NCBI GenBank assembly: GCA_002898275.1
Contig: BEIQ01000003.1
Location: 124,001-188,000 of the forward strand
Reading direction: 5' to 3'
DNA from: a bacterium HR40
GTDB lineage: Bacteria; Pseudomonadota; Alphaproteobacteria; Geminicoccales; Geminicoccaceae
DNA length: 64,000 bases
Shown here: piece by piece, positions 27,737-37,054 of the stretch
Layout of the letters: the number at the start of each line of letters is the position of its first letter
Position numbering within the stretch: position 1 is the stretch's first letter
Position numbers and translations under genes: made by a program
Notes under the pieces: generated by a model
What the model was told of the DNA's origin: nothing
The model's database searches: none
Seen by the model: the letters and a program-made list of their open reading frames with translations, nothing else

Positions 27737-28771
27737 ATGGAACGAATCGGTGTGATGGTCTGCGGCCACGGCAGCCGCGACCCGGAAGCCTGCGCCCAGT
27801 TCGCCCGTCTCGTGGAGCAGATCCGCGAGCGACTCCCGGAATGGCCGATCGAGATGGGCTATCTCGAATTCGCTCGGCCCATCATCCGCGAGGGCCTCGA
27901 TCGATTGCGCGCCCGCGGGGTCGAACGCATCCTCGCCGTTCCCGGTATGCTGTTCGCGGCCGGACACGTGAAAAACGACGTGCCGTCGGTGTTGCGCGCC
28001 TATGGCGACGAGCACGGGATCCGCATCGACATGGGGCGGGATCTCGGCATCGATCCCCTGCTCTTGCGTGCCTCGGCCGATCGCATCTTCGAAGCCCTGT
28101 CCCGGGCGAGAGTCGCGGTCCCCCTCGAGGAGACCCTGCTCCTCGTCGTCGGCCGCGGCACCTCGGACAGCGATGCCAACGGCAATGTCGCCAAGGTGAT
28201 GCGCATGCTGTGGGAGGGGATGGGCTTCGGACACGCCGAAGTCGCGTATTCCGGAGTCGCTCACCCGCGCACCGACGTGGCGCTCCAACGCGCCGCTCGC
28301 CTGGGCTTCCGCCGCATCGTGGTGTTTCCCTACTTCCTCTTCACCGGGGTGCTCGTGCGTCGCATCTACGACGCCACCGCCGAGGCGGCGGCCCGCTTCC
28401 CCCATCTCGAGTTCCTGCGGGCGCGGTATCTCGACGACCACCCGCTCGTGGTGCAGGCCTTCCTCGATCGCATCCACGGCATCCTCGACGGCGACACGGC
28501 GATGAACTGCAGCCTGTGCAAGTACCGGGTGCCGATCGTCGGCTACGAGCGCGATCTCGGCCTGCCGCAGCAGGCCCATCACCACCACGTCGAAGGCATC
28601 GGTACGGACGCCGATCGACAAGGCTCGTCGCCGCACCCGACGAGCGGCCATCGCCCTCATCCCCATGCGCACCCGCACCCCCCTGGCCATCGTCACCACC
28701 ACCATCCTCACCATCATCATCCCCACCCCCATCGCTATCCGCCGGACGACGAGGATGGCCGGGACGGCTAG
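27737..28771 (+). CDS. cbiX: Sirohydrochlorin cobaltochelatase CbiX with FeS motif and His-rich tail
   Basis: A 344-residue long-form CbiX that inserts cobalt into sirohydrochlorin, the first committed step of the cobalt-early cobalamin route. MVCGHGSRDP starts the first chelatase half with the metal-binding His, and LLVVGRGTSD marks the second half. MNCSLC (residues 256-261) fits the MxCxxC motif known to hold an iron-sulfur cluster in CbiX. From about residue 284 the tail is crowded with His (HHHH, then many His/Pro pairs to residue 335), presumably a cobalt store. It is the first gene of the cob operon and overlaps cobH by 17 bases. Confidence 0.93.
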   Translation: MERIGVMVCGHGSRDPEACAQFARLVEQIRERLPEWPIEMGYLEFARPIIREGLDRLRARGVERILAVPGMLFAAGHVKNDVPSVLRAYGDEHGIRIDMGRDLGIDPLLLRASADRIFEALSRARVAVPLEETLLLVVGRGTSDSDANGNVAKVMRMLWEGMGFGHAEVAYSGVAHPRTDVALQRAARLGFRRIVVFPYFLFTGVLVRRIYDATAEAAARFPHLEFLRARYLDDHPLVVQAFLDRIHGILDGDTAMNCSLCKYRVPIVGYERDLGLPQQAHHHHVEGIGTDADRQGSSPHPTSGHRPHPHAHPHPPGHRHHHHPHHHHPHPHRYPPDDEDGRDG

Positions 28772-29417
28772 GCCAGGGACACCGCCCTTCGCCTATCTCC
28801 GCGACCCGCGGGAGATCTACCGCCTCTCGTTCGCCCGCATTCGCGCCGAGATCGATCTGTCGACATTCGCCCCGACCTGCCATGCCCTCGTGCTGCGGCT
28901 CGTGCACGCCTGCGGCATGCCGGATCTCGTCGCCGATCTCCGGCTCTCGGGCGAGCCGGTGACAGCGGCGCGAGCAGCGCTCGAGCGCGGCAAGGCGATA
29001 CTGTGCGACACCGAAATGGTGCGAGCCGGAATCGCGACGCGGCGTCTGCCGGCGTCCAATCCCCTGCTGTGCACCCTCGCCTCCCCCGAGGTCGACGAAC
29101 TCGCGCAGCGATTTGCCACCACCCGCGCCGCCGCGGCAGTGGAGCTGTGGCAGCCGTGGCTCGACGGCGCGGTGGTGGCGATCGGCAATGCGCCAACCAC
29201 GCTTTTCCACCTGCTCGAGCGGCTCCTCGCGGGCTGGCCGCGCCCGGCTGCCATCTTCGCTTTTCCGGTGGGCTTCGTCGGCGCGGCCGAGAGCAAAGAG
29301 GCCCTGCTCGAGGCAGGCCTCGATATCCCCTTTGTCACCCTGCTCGGAAGACGCGGCGGCAGCGCACTCGCCGCTGCCGCTGTCAATGCCGTGCTGTGTT
29401 CAGACGATGCCCCATGA
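28755..29417 (+). CDS. cobH: Precorrin-8X / cobalt-precorrin-8 methylmutase
   Basis: A 220-residue CobH/CbiC that shifts a methyl from C11 to C12, giving (cobalt-)hydrogenobyrinate. The start PREIYRLSFARIRAEIDL is typical, the conserved catalytic His lies in LVLRLVHACGMPDL, and VGFVGAAESKEAL closes the fold. The ATG at 28755 lies inside the 3' end of cbiX; an earlier ATG at 28665 would merely read the His-tail DNA in another frame. cobL overlaps by 4 bases. Confidence 0.94.
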   Translation: MAGTARPGTPPFAYLRDPREIYRLSFARIRAEIDLSTFAPTCHALVLRLVHACGMPDLVADLRLSGEPVTAARAALERGKAILCDTEMVRAGIATRRLPASNPLLCTLASPEVDELAQRFATTRAAAAVELWQPWLDGAVVAIGNAPTTLFHLLERLLAGWPRPAAIFAFPVGFVGAAESKEALLEAGLDIPFVTLLGRRGGSALAAAAVNAVLCSDDAP

Positions 29418-30625
29418 CACGGCCGTGGATCGTGGTCGTCGGCATTGGCGAGGAGGGACTTGACGGGCTCGGCGAGAACGCCCGCCGTCGCATCGCCGAG
29501 GCCGAGGTGCTGGTGGGCGGTCGGCGCCATCTCGGCTTGGTGCCCGAGAGCCGGGCCGAGCGCGTCCTCTGGCGCTCGCCGCTCGCCGACACCTTCGCCG
29601 AGATCGAGGCGCGGGCGCACCGACGGATCGTGGTGCTGGCAAGTGGCGATCCGCTCTGGTACGGCGTCGGCCGCAGCCTGATCGCTCGCTTCGGCCGCGA
29701 GGCGGTGGAGGTCGTGCCGCATGTTTCGGCCTTCCAGCTCGCCTGCGCGCGGCTTGGCTGGCCGCTCGAGGACACTCTCGCCCTATCCCTCCACGGCCGT
29801 CCCCTCGCCCTGCTGCTGCGCCACCTGCAACCAGGCCGCCGGCTGCTCCTCCTCACGTCCGACGGCGCTGCACCTTCGGCTATCGGCAGACGCCTGGTCG
29901 ACGCCGGCTTCGCTGCCTCCTCCTGCCACGTGCTCGCCCATCTCGGCGGTCGGCACGAACAGGCGTGGTCGGGAACCGCCGAGGAGCTCGCACGAACTCC
30001 GCATTTCGCCGACCTCAATGTGGTCGCCGTCCACTGTCGGGCCGATCCCGACTGCCGGTCGCTGCCGCGCATCGCGGGACTCGACGACGACGTCTTCCTC
30101 CACGATGGGACCGTCACCAAAGCGGAGGTACGGGCCGTCGCCGTGGCTGCGCTCCTGCCGATGCCGGGTCTGCTGCTGTGGGACATCGGGGCCGGTGCGG
30201 GCAGCATCGCCATCGAATGGCTGCGCTGCGAGCCCACCGCCCGCGCCATCGCCGTCGAGTTGCGCAGCGATCGGATCGCTTCCATCCGCGCCAATGCCGA
30301 GCGCCTCGGAGCACCGGACCTCGAGGTGGTGGAAGGGCGCGCACCCGAGGTCCTCTCCAACCTCGCCGATCCCGACCGCATCTTTCTCGGCGGCGGTGTA
30401 GCGGAGCCGGGTCTCCTCGATTATCTCGCAGCCCGTCTGCGCGCCGGCGGCAGACTCGTCGCCCATGCCGTCACCATCGAGGGCGAAGCCGCGCTTTTGG
30501 CCTTCGCCGAGGGGCGGGAAGTGAGGCTCCGGCGCATCGCCGTGAGCCGGGCCGAGACGCGCCATGGACATCGGTTGTGGCGGGCACTCGCCCCGGTAAC
30601 CCAGCTCGTGTGGGAGAAGCGGTGA
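29414..30625 (+). CDS. cobL: Precorrin-6Y C5,15-methyltransferase, decarboxylating (CbiE-CbiT fusion)
   Basis: A 403-residue two-domain enzyme. The N-terminal CbiE-like methyltransferase (VVGIGEEGLDGL; VVLASGDPLWYGVG) methylates one meso position; the C-terminal CbiT-like Rossmann domain (LLWDIGAGAGSIAIEW) decarboxylates the acetate side chain and methylates the other. ATG overlaps the cobH stop in an ATGA, and cobI starts with a GTG in its own stop region. Confidence 0.95.
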   Translation: MTRPWIVVVGIGEEGLDGLGENARRRIAEAEVLVGGRRHLGLVPESRAERVLWRSPLADTFAEIEARAHRRIVVLASGDPLWYGVGRSLIARFGREAVEVVPHVSAFQLACARLGWPLEDTLALSLHGRPLALLLRHLQPGRRLLLLTSDGAAPSAIGRRLVDAGFAASSCHVLAHLGGRHEQAWSGTAEELARTPHFADLNVVAVHCRADPDCRSLPRIAGLDDDVFLHDGTVTKAEVRAVAVAALLPMPGLLLWDIGAGAGSIAIEWLRCEPTARAIAVELRSDRIASIRANAERLGAPDLEVVEGRAPEVLSNLADPDRIFLGGGVAEPGLLDYLAARLRAGGRLVAHAVTIEGEAALLAFAEGREVRLRRIAVSRAETRHGHRLWRALAPVTQLVWEKR

Positions 30626-31323
30626 CTGGAAAACTCTGGGGCATCGGGGTGGGTCCCGGGGATCCCGAACTCCTCACCCTCAAGGCCGTGCGGCTTCTCG
30701 GCGAGGTCGACGTGGTCGCGAGTCTCGCCGCCGATGGCCGCGATCGGATCGCGCGCACCATCGTCGCCCCCTATCTGCCACCGGGCCAGCACGAGCTCTT
30801 GTTCGCCGCTCCGATGCGCGCCGACCGCGCCACGCGCGAGACGTTTTACGACGAAGTGGCCGAGAAGCTCGCCACCCAGCTCGATGCCGGGCTGCAGGTG
30901 GGCTTTCTCTGCCTCGGCGATCCCCTTTTCTACGGCTCGTTCGTGAACCTGCTGGCACGGCTCGGCGGCCGTTATCCGTGTGCCGTGATTCCAGGGATTA
31001 CCGCGATGTCGGCGGCGGCCGCCGCCATCGGCACGCCCCTCGCGCACGGCTCCGAGAGCGTGGCGGTGCTGCCCGGCACCCTGCCCGATGCGGAGCTCGT
31101 CCGCCGGCTGGAGAGCGCGGAGGTGGCGGTGATCCTCAAGCTCGGCCAACATCTGCCGCGCATCCGCCGCCTGCTCGAACGCCAAGGTCTCGTCGGCTGC
31201 ACCTGGATCGCCAGCGAGCTGGGCAGCCCCCGCGAACGGGTGTCGCGACTCGCCGACTGGCGCCACGAAGCGGCACCCTATATGTCGTTGCTGCTCCTGC
31301 GCAGGCAGGCACCTGGGCCGTGA
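30622..31323 (+). CDS. cobI: Precorrin-2 / cobalt-factor II C20-methyltransferase
   Basis: A 233-residue SAM methyltransferase of the tetrapyrrole family (CobI/CbiL), adding the C20 methyl. GIGVGPGDPELLTLKAV is the opening motif, GFLCLGDPLFYGSF the SAM-side loop, and PGITAMSAAAAAIG the third. Whether it takes metal-free or cobalt-bearing substrate cannot be read directly; the neighbouring cbiX, cbiG and cbiD favour the cobalt form. It starts with GTG in a GTGA overlap with cobL. Confidence 0.93.
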   Translation: MTGKLWGIGVGPGDPELLTLKAVRLLGEVDVVASLAADGRDRIARTIVAPYLPPGQHELLFAAPMRADRATRETFYDEVAEKLATQLDAGLQVGFLCLGDPLFYGSFVNLLARLGGRYPCAVIPGITAMSAAAAAIGTPLAHGSESVAVLPGTLPDAELVRRLESAEVAVILKLGQHLPRIRRLLERQGLVGCTWIASELGSPRERVSRLADWRHEAAPYMSLLLLRRQAPGP

Positions 31324-33083
31324 GGATCGCCATTCTCGCACCCCGGCCGCGCGATCTGGGACTGGCCGGTCGCATTCGCGCCATCCTCGATGGCGACACC
31401 GACATCGTGGCCGGATCCTTGCGCCAAAGCCTGCCGAGCGCCTTTCGCTCGGGCACTGGCGTCGTCGTCATCGGTGCAGCCGGTATGGTGGTGCGCCTTC
31501 TCGGCCCGGAGCTGTCCCACAAGGACCGCGATCCGCCGGTGGTAGCGGTGGCGCCCGATGGCTCCTGTGCCGTGCCGCTCGTGGGCGGCCATCGGGGAGC
31601 CAACCGCCTCGCCCGACGGATCGCAGCGGGGCTCGGGGCCTTCGCCGCGATCACGACGGCCAGCGACACCCTGCTCGGGCTCGCCCTGGACGAGCCGCCG
31701 CCAGGCTGGCGGCTTCGGCCTCCCCCCGATTTCGCGGCATTCGCGGGTGCGCTCCTCGACGGCGCGCCGGTGCGCCTCGTCGACGAGACCGGGGCCGGGG
31801 ACTGGCTGCGCGCGGCTGGCCTGAGGTTCGCGGACGATGCGCGCCACGAGATCCTCGTGACCGTGCGCGACAGGGCGCCGACGCCGGAGTGTCTCGTCTG
31901 CCATCCGCCGCAGCTCGCCCTCGGCGTGGGATGCAGCCGCGGCGCCGATCCCGAGGCCCTCTCCGTCCTCGCCCGTTCCGTGCTCGCCGAGGCCGGCCTC
32001 GCACCCGAGGCCGTTGCCTGCGTGGTCTCGGTCGACCTCAAGGCGGACGAACCGGCCATCCACGCGCTTGCCGAGGAGCTCGGTGTGCCGGCCCGCTTTT
32101 TCCCGCGCGAGCGGCTCGCCGAGGAACGGTCTCGGATCGCCCATGCCTCGGAAGCGGTCGAGCGGGCGATCGGCATTCCCTCGGTAGCGGAGGCTGCCGC
32201 CCTCGCCGCCGCCGGCGGCGACGCGCGGCTGGTGGTCGCCAAACGAAAAGGGCGCGGAGCGACGGTGGCGGTAGCCGAGGCGACCCGGCCCATCGATCCC
32301 GCCGCCGTCGGCCGGCCGCGCGGACGGCTGGCCATCGTCGGCCTCGGGCCGGGCGATCCCGCCTTCCTCACCCGCGCCGCGGAGGCGGCTTTGGCGCGGG
32401 CGACCGACCTCGTCGGCTACCGGCTCTATCTCGAGCTCGCAAAACCGCTCGCCCGGGGCAAGAGACTCCATCCCTTCGCGCTAGGCGAGGAAGAGGAACG
32501 TTGCCGGCGCGCTCTCGAGCTCGCGGCGGAGGGACGCGAGGTGGCCCTCGTCTGTTCGGGCGACCCTGGCATCTACGCCATGGCCTCGCCGCTTTTCGAG
32601 CTCCTCGCCAGCCAGGCCGAGCACCAGCCAGCATGGCAGCGAATCGCCCTCGAGGTGGTACCCGGGATTTCGGCGATGCAGCTCGCTGCCGCACGGAGCG
32701 GGGCGATCCTCGGCCACGACTTCTGCGCCATCTCCCTCTCCGACTTGCTCACGCCCGCCGCGACGATCGAGCGGCGGATCGAGGCCGCCGCCGAAGCGGG
32801 CTTCGTCATCGCCCTCTACAACCCGGTGTCGGCCCGCCGGCGAAACCTGCTCCTGCGGGCACGGGACATCCTTTTGCGCCACCGCCCAGCCTCGACCCCG
32901 GTCGTGGTGGGGCGCGCTCTCGGCCGCGTCGGTGAGGAGGTCCGGATCATCACGCTCGCGGACCTGACGCCTTCCGGCCTCGACATGCTCACGACCGTCG
33001 TCGTCGGCGCACCCTCCAGCCGGACCCTCACCCTCGCCGGAAAGCCGTGGGCGTTCACCCCCCGCGGCTATCGCTTGCCATGA
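31320..33083 (+). CDS. cobJ: CbiG-CobJ fusion: cobalt-precorrin-5A hydrolase / C17-methyltransferase
   Basis: A 587-residue fusion. Residues 1 to about 330 are CbiG: N-terminal domain with [18 protein letters not shown] and C-terminal CobE-like domain with [16 protein letters not shown] and [15 protein letters not shown]. CbiG opens the delta-lactone and releases acetaldehyde. From residue 335 ([20 protein letters not shown]) it is CobJ/CbiH, which methylates C17 and contracts the ring. Conserved [14 protein letters not shown] and [12 protein letters not shown] are present. It starts with GTG, overlapping cobI by 4 bases, and overlaps cobM by 4. Confidence 0.93.
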   Translation: MRIAILAPRPRDLGLAGRIRAILDGDTDIVAGSLRQSLPSAFRSGTGVVVIGAAGMVVRLLGPELSHKDRDPPVVAVAPDGSCAVPLVGGHRGANRLARRIAAGLGAFAAITTASDTLLGLALDEPPPGWRLRPPPDFAAFAGALLDGAPVRLVDETGAGDWLRAAGLRFADDARHEILVTVRDRAPTPECLVCHPPQLALGVGCSRGADPEALSVLARSVLAEAGLAPEAVACVVSVDLKADEPAIHALAEELGVPARFFPRERLAEERSRIAHASEAVERAIGIPSVAEAAALAAAGGDARLVVAKRKGRGATVAVAEATRPIDPAAVGRPRGRLAIVGLGPGDPAFLTRAAEAALARATDLVGYRLYLELAKPLARGKRLHPFALGEEEERCRRALELAAEGREVALVCSGDPGIYAMASPLFELLASQAEHQPAWQRIALEVVPGISAMQLAAARSGAILGHDFCAISLSDLLTPAATIERRIEAAAEAGFVIALYNPVSARRRNLLLRARDILLRHRPASTPVVVGRALGRVGEEVRIITLADLTPSGLDMLTTVVVGAPSSRTLTLAGKPWAFTPRGYRLP

Positions 33084-33862
33084 CCGTCCATTTCATCGGG
33101 GCCGGGCCGGGAGCACCCGATCTCATTACCGTGCGCGGGCTCCAGCTGGTCCGCCGGTGCCCGGTCGTCCTCTACGCCGGCTCGCTCGTGCCCAGCGAGG
33201 TGGTGGCCGAGGCGCCGGCAGGCGCGCGGGTCGTCGATACCGCGGCGATGACCCTCGAGGAGATCGTCGACGAGATGGCGCGAGCCCATGCCGCCGGGCT
33301 CGAGGTGGCACGGCTCCATTCCGGCGATCCGTCGCTCTATGGCGCCATTGCCGAACAGACCCGGAGGCTCGATGCTCTCGGCATTCCCTGGGACATCACG
33401 CCCGGAGTGCCGGCTTTCGCGGCCGCCGCCGCCGTCCTCGGGCTCGAGCTGACGCTGCCCGAGGTCGCCCAGTCGGTGGTGCTCACCCGCACTTCCGTGC
33501 GCTCCTCGCCGATGCCGCCCGGGGAGAGCCTCGCCGCCTTTGCCCGCACCGGCGCGACCCTCGCCATCCATCTCTCGATCAACAATCTCGCTCGGGTGGT
33601 CCGCGAGCTGGCACCCGCGCTCGGCGAGGACATGCCGGTCGCCGTCGTCTACCGCGCGAGTTGGCCGGACCAGTGCGTGATCCGCGGCACGCTCGCCGAC
33701 ATTCGCGCGAAGGTGAAGGAAGCGGGGATCACCCGCACGGCGCTCATCCTCGTCGGCCGGGTACTGGCGGAGCGACAGTTCCCCGACAGCCGGCTCTACG
33801 CTCCCGACCACCATCACCGACTGCGGCCAGCGAGCAGATCTTCGAGCCAGGAGCGCAGCTGA
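33080..33862 (+). CDS. cobM: Precorrin-4 C11-methyltransferase
   Basis: A 260-residue CobM/CbiF that methylates C11. [17 protein letters not shown] is the opening motif, then [23 protein letters not shown] and [13 protein letters not shown] as in the family. It is the last gene of the rightward cob run. Its 3' end overlaps the convergent cobK by 49 bases, so the last 16 residues (His/Ser/Arg-rich) are encoded opposite the cobK C-terminus. Confidence 0.95.
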   Translation: MTVHFIGAGPGAPDLITVRGLQLVRRCPVVLYAGSLVPSEVVAEAPAGARVVDTAAMTLEEIVDEMARAHAAGLEVARLHSGDPSLYGAIAEQTRRLDALGIPWDITPGVPAFAAAAAVLGLELTLPEVAQSVVLTRTSVRSSPMPPGESLAAFARTGATLAIHLSINNLARVVRELAPALGEDMPVAVVYRASWPDQCVIRGTLADIRAKVKEAGITRTALILVGRVLAERQFPDSRLYAPDHHHRLRPASRSSSQERS

Positions 33863-34584
33863 ACGGGCGTCTCGACCACCGGGCCGACGGCGAGCGGCGG
33901 CCGCGCGATCATCACCACCTCGAGGCCGAGGGCACGGGCGGCTGCGAGCTTGGACCAGGCGCCCGAGCCACCGACATTGCGGACGAGCAGCCGCTCCACC
34001 CCCAGCTCTTCGAAGAGCGCGCGATCCCCCTCGACCGTATAAGGGGGCCGTGCCGTCACCACATGGACCCGCGGTGCCGGCGGATCGACCGGCTCGATCG
34101 TCCGCACGACGAACCGACAGCGTTCGAAGGTGGCGAGCAGGGGCCAAGCGCTGCGCCCGATACTGGCGAAGATGCAGCCCCCCTCGCGGCAGGCCCGCTC
34201 CAGTCCCGCCGAGAGATCCGGGACCTCGATCCAACGGTCGCCGGGCTCGGGTGTCCAGGCCGGACGTTCGAAGCGCAGATAAGGGATGCCCAGGCGGGTG
34301 CAGACACGGTAAGCCGTGACGCTCATGGTTCGGGCGAAGGGATGAGTGGCGTCGACCACCGCTCCCACACCCGTTTCGCCCAGATAGCGGGCCAATCCGC
34401 TCTCGCCGCCGAAGCCGCCCACGCGGACTTCCCCCGGCGGCAGATCGGGCGTGCGCGTCCGCCCAGCGAGGGAGCTCACGACCGCGATCCGGGGGTCGCC
34501 GGCGAGATCGCGGGCAAGCTCGCGCGCCTCGCCGGTGCCCGCGAGCAAGAGCAAGGAGAGCTTCCCTCGGTCACCTCGCGGCAC
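33814..34584 (-). CDS. cobK: Precorrin-6A / cobalt-precorrin-6A reductase
   Basis: A 256-residue NAD(P)H-dependent reductase of the corrin ring (CobK/CbiJ). [16 protein letters not shown] is the nucleotide-binding start; [13 protein letters not shown] and [19 protein letters not shown] are the family motifs. The start is uncertain: GTG at 34584 after CGAGG is used, which overlaps the cbiD stop by 14 bases; TTG at 34554 after GAGGG is a good alternative. Confidence 0.9.
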   Translation of the reverse strand: MPRGDRGKLSLLLLAGTGEARELARDLAGDPRIAVVSSLAGRTRTPDLPPGEVRVGGFGGESGLARYLGETGVGAVVDATHPFARTMSVTAYRVCTRLGIPYLRFERPAWTPEPGDRWIEVPDLSAGLERACREGGCIFASIGRSAWPLLATFERCRFVVRTIEPVDPPAPRVHVVTARPPYTVEGDRALFEELGVERLLVRNVGGSGAWSKLAAARALGLEVVMIARPPLAVGPVVETPVQLRSWLEDLLAGRSR

Positions 34585-35683
34585 CGACCACCTCGCCTGC
34601 ACGATCGACGACGAGCACGTCGATGCACACCGCCGGACCGACCCTCGCCTGCGCCACCCGACGCGCCTGCTCCGCGACCCTGTCGCCGATCGCCACGCCC
34701 GCTTCCCGGCAGAGGGCGAGCACCCCGCCGGCGCTGGGGGCGGAAGTGGCGGCCCTGCAGAGGGCGGAATCCCCTCCGGCCTCGGCCACGAGCCGGGCGA
34801 GGCCCTGAGGGTCGAGTCGCGAGCGGCCGGAATGGAGGTCCATCGCTCCTTGGGCGAGCTTGGCCAGCTTGCCGAAACCGCCGGCAATGGTGAACCGGGC
34901 GACGGGATGGCGGCGCAGATATTTGAGGGTGGCGCCCACGAAATCCCCCATGTCGATGAGGGCGAGCTCGGGAAGCCCGTAAAGGATCTGTGCCGTCCGT
35001 TCGGAGGTCCTGCCGGTGGCTCCCACCAGATGGGTGAGGCCGGCAGCGCGCGCCACATCGATGCCGCGGTGAATGGAATGGATCCAGGCGCTGCAGCTAT
35101 AGGGTACGACGATGCCGGTGGTCCCGAGAATGGAGAGTCCGCCCACGATGCCGAGGCGCGGGTTCCAGGTATGGCGGGCGATTTCCTCACCGCCCGGAAT
35201 GGAGATCTCGATCTCGACGTCGGGAGCCTCGCCCGCCGCCCGCGCGAGCTCCTCGACCACTTCCCGCATCATCCGCCGCGGCACGGGATTGATCGCGGGC
35301 TCGCCGGGCGGCAGCGGCAGGCCCGGCAGGGTGACGGTACCGACCCCGGGGCCGGCGCGGAAGCTCACGCCACTGCCAGGCGGACCGCGGCGGACGGTGA
35401 CACGGACGAGGCAGAGGTGGGTGACGTCGGGGTCGTCGCCGGCGTCCTTGACGACCGCGGCGACAGCGGCACCTTCCGCCCATCCTTTTTCGGCGAGGGC
35501 AAAGGACGGAGTCTCGCCTCTTGGCAGACGGATCGTGACGGGATCCGGAAAGCCGAGCCCGAGGAGCGCGCTGTATGCCGCCCGCGTCGCGGCGGTGGCG
35601 CAGGCACCGGTCGTGAAGCCACAGCGGAGTCCTGCACGCGGGCGTCTCGGGGATTGCGGATCCTTGGGAGCAGAGACGGTCAT
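34571..35683 (-). CDS. cbiD: Cobalt-precorrin-5B (C1)-methyltransferase
   Basis: A 370-residue CbiD, which methylates C1 in the cobalt-early pathway. The start [21 protein letters not shown] is typical, followed by [33 protein letters not shown] and [16 protein letters not shown]. CbiD replaces CobF of the oxygen-dependent route. The gene diverges from cobB with 42 bases between starts and is co-transcribed with cobK. Confidence 0.94.
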   Translation of the reverse strand: MTVSAPKDPQSPRRPRAGLRCGFTTGACATAATRAAYSALLGLGFPDPVTIRLPRGETPSFALAEKGWAEGAAVAAVVKDAGDDPDVTHLCLVRVTVRRGPPGSGVSFRAGPGVGTVTLPGLPLPPGEPAINPVPRRMMREVVEELARAAGEAPDVEIEISIPGGEEIARHTWNPRLGIVGGLSILGTTGIVVPYSCSAWIHSIHRGIDVARAAGLTHLVGATGRTSERTAQILYGLPELALIDMGDFVGATLKYLRRHPVARFTIAGGFGKLAKLAQGAMDLHSGRSRLDPQGLARLVAEAGGDSALCRAATSAPSAGGVLALCREAGVAIGDRVAEQARRVAQARVGPAVCIDVLVVDRAGEVVGAAR

Positions 35684-35725
35684 GCCAGGCCAAGCTCGGA
35701 CAAATGCGGCAGGAGGGCCGGGACG

Positions 35726-37054
35726 GTGAGCGCGCCGACCCTGATCGTTGGAGCTCCGTTTTCGGGTTCGGGCAAGACCGTCGTCACCCTCGGCTTGTTG
35801 CGGGCGCTCCGCAGACGGGGACTCCGGGCGACCTCCTTCAAGGTCGGCCCCGACTATATCGATCCGGCCTTCCACAGCCGCGCCACCAACCGGCCGTGCT
35901 TGAACCTCGATTCCTGGGCGATGCGCCTGCAGACCCTGGTTGGCCTGCTCGAGGAGACGGCAAGGGGCTCGGATATCGTGGTCGGGGAAGGGGTCATGGG
36001 CCTCTTCGACGGTGCGCCCGACGGCTCTGGTTCGACCGCCGATCTCGCGGCCACCCTCGATCTCCCGGTGCTCCTCGTGGTCGACGCGCAGAAACTCGGA
36101 CAGTCCGCAGCTGCCATGGTCGAGGGTTTCGTCCGCTTCCGCGAGGATGTGGAAGTAGCGGCGGTCCTCTTCAATCGCGTCGGCAGTCCGGCCCATGCGG
36201 AGCTGCTGCGCGAAGCGGTGGATGCGCGCCTCTCGCTGCCGGTGGTAGGCGCGCTGCCGCGCGACCCCACGCTCCTGTTGCCAGAGCGCCACCTCGGCCT
36301 CGTCCAGGCCTGCGAACACCCGGAACTCGAGACAGTGCTCGAACGGGCGGCGGATCTCGTCGAGCACCACCTCGACCTCGACCGACTGCTCAGGATCGCG
36401 CGGCCGCCTTCGGTCACGGTCCTCGCCGGTGCCGCCGTGCCCCTCGAGCCGCCCGCTTCCCGCGTCGCGGTGGCCCGCGATCCCGCCTTCGCCTTCATCT
36501 ACGAGGCCACCCTCGCCGGCTGGCGGCGACGCGGGGTCGAGATCGTCTTCTTCTCGCCGCTCGCCGACCAACCGCCGGATCCGGAAGCCGGCGCGATCTG
36601 GCTTCCGGGCGGCTATCCCGAGCTCCATGCCGGGCGGCTCGCCACCTGCGGGCGCTTCCTAGCCGGCCTGCGCTCGGCCGCCGACCGCGGCGCCTTCGTC
36701 TTCGGCGAATGCGGCGGCTATATGGTGCTCGGTCGCGGCCTCGTGACCCGAGAAGGCGAGTCCGTCGCCATGGCCGGCCTCCTCCCGGTCGAAACCAGCT
36801 TCGCCTCGCCGCGCCTGCATCTTGGCTACCGCGAGGTGGAGGTCGCAGCGGCATTGCCCTTTGCTGCCGCCGGCAGCCTGCTGCGGGGCCACGAATTCCA
36901 CTTCGCCTGCGAGAGCCGCTGCGACGGCCCACCCCTCTTTTCCCGCACCCGCGATGCCCGTGGCCGGCCGCTCGGACCGGCTGGCTGTCGGATCGGCAAT
37001 GTCGCGGGATCCTTCATCCACCTGATCGATCGTCGGGAGGAACCGAAGCCGTGA
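35726..37054 (+). CDS. cobB: Cobyrinate a,c-diamide synthase
   Basis: A 442-residue CobB/CbiA that amidates the a and c side chains with glutamine and ATP. The ATP loop [17 protein letters not shown] opens the protein, [12 protein letters not shown] and [20 protein letters not shown] follow, and the C-terminal glutamine amidotransferase domain has its nucleophilic Cys in [11 protein letters not shown]. It starts with GTG after AGGAGG and ends in a 4-base overlap with the GMC oxidoreductase gene. Confidence 0.94.
   Translation: MSAPTLIVGAPFSGSGKTVVTLGLLRALRRRGLRATSFKVGPDYIDPAFHSRATNRPCLNLDSWAMRLQTLVGLLEETARGSDIVVGEGVMGLFDGAPDGSGSTADLAATLDLPVLLVVDAQKLGQSAAAMVEGFVRFREDVEVAAVLFNRVGSPAHAELLREAVDARLSLPVVGALPRDPTLLLPERHLGLVQACEHPELETVLERAADLVEHHLDLDRLLRIARPPSVTVLAGAAVPLEPPASRVAVARDPAFAFIYEATLAGWRRRGVEIVFFSPLADQPPDPEAGAIWLPGGYPELHAGRLATCGRFLAGLRSAADRGAFVFGECGGYMVLGRGLVTREGESVAMAGLLPVETSFASPRLHLGYREVEVAAALPFAAAGSLLRGHEFHFACESRCDGPPLFSRTRDARGRPLGPAGCRIGNVAGSFIHLIDRREEPKP

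Noticed and set aside
28665-28754. Upstream ATG for cobH giving a longer hydrophobic N-terminus
   Set aside because: It is the His-coding tail of cbiX read in another frame (Thr/Ile-rich); CobH proteins start at the sequence following 28755.
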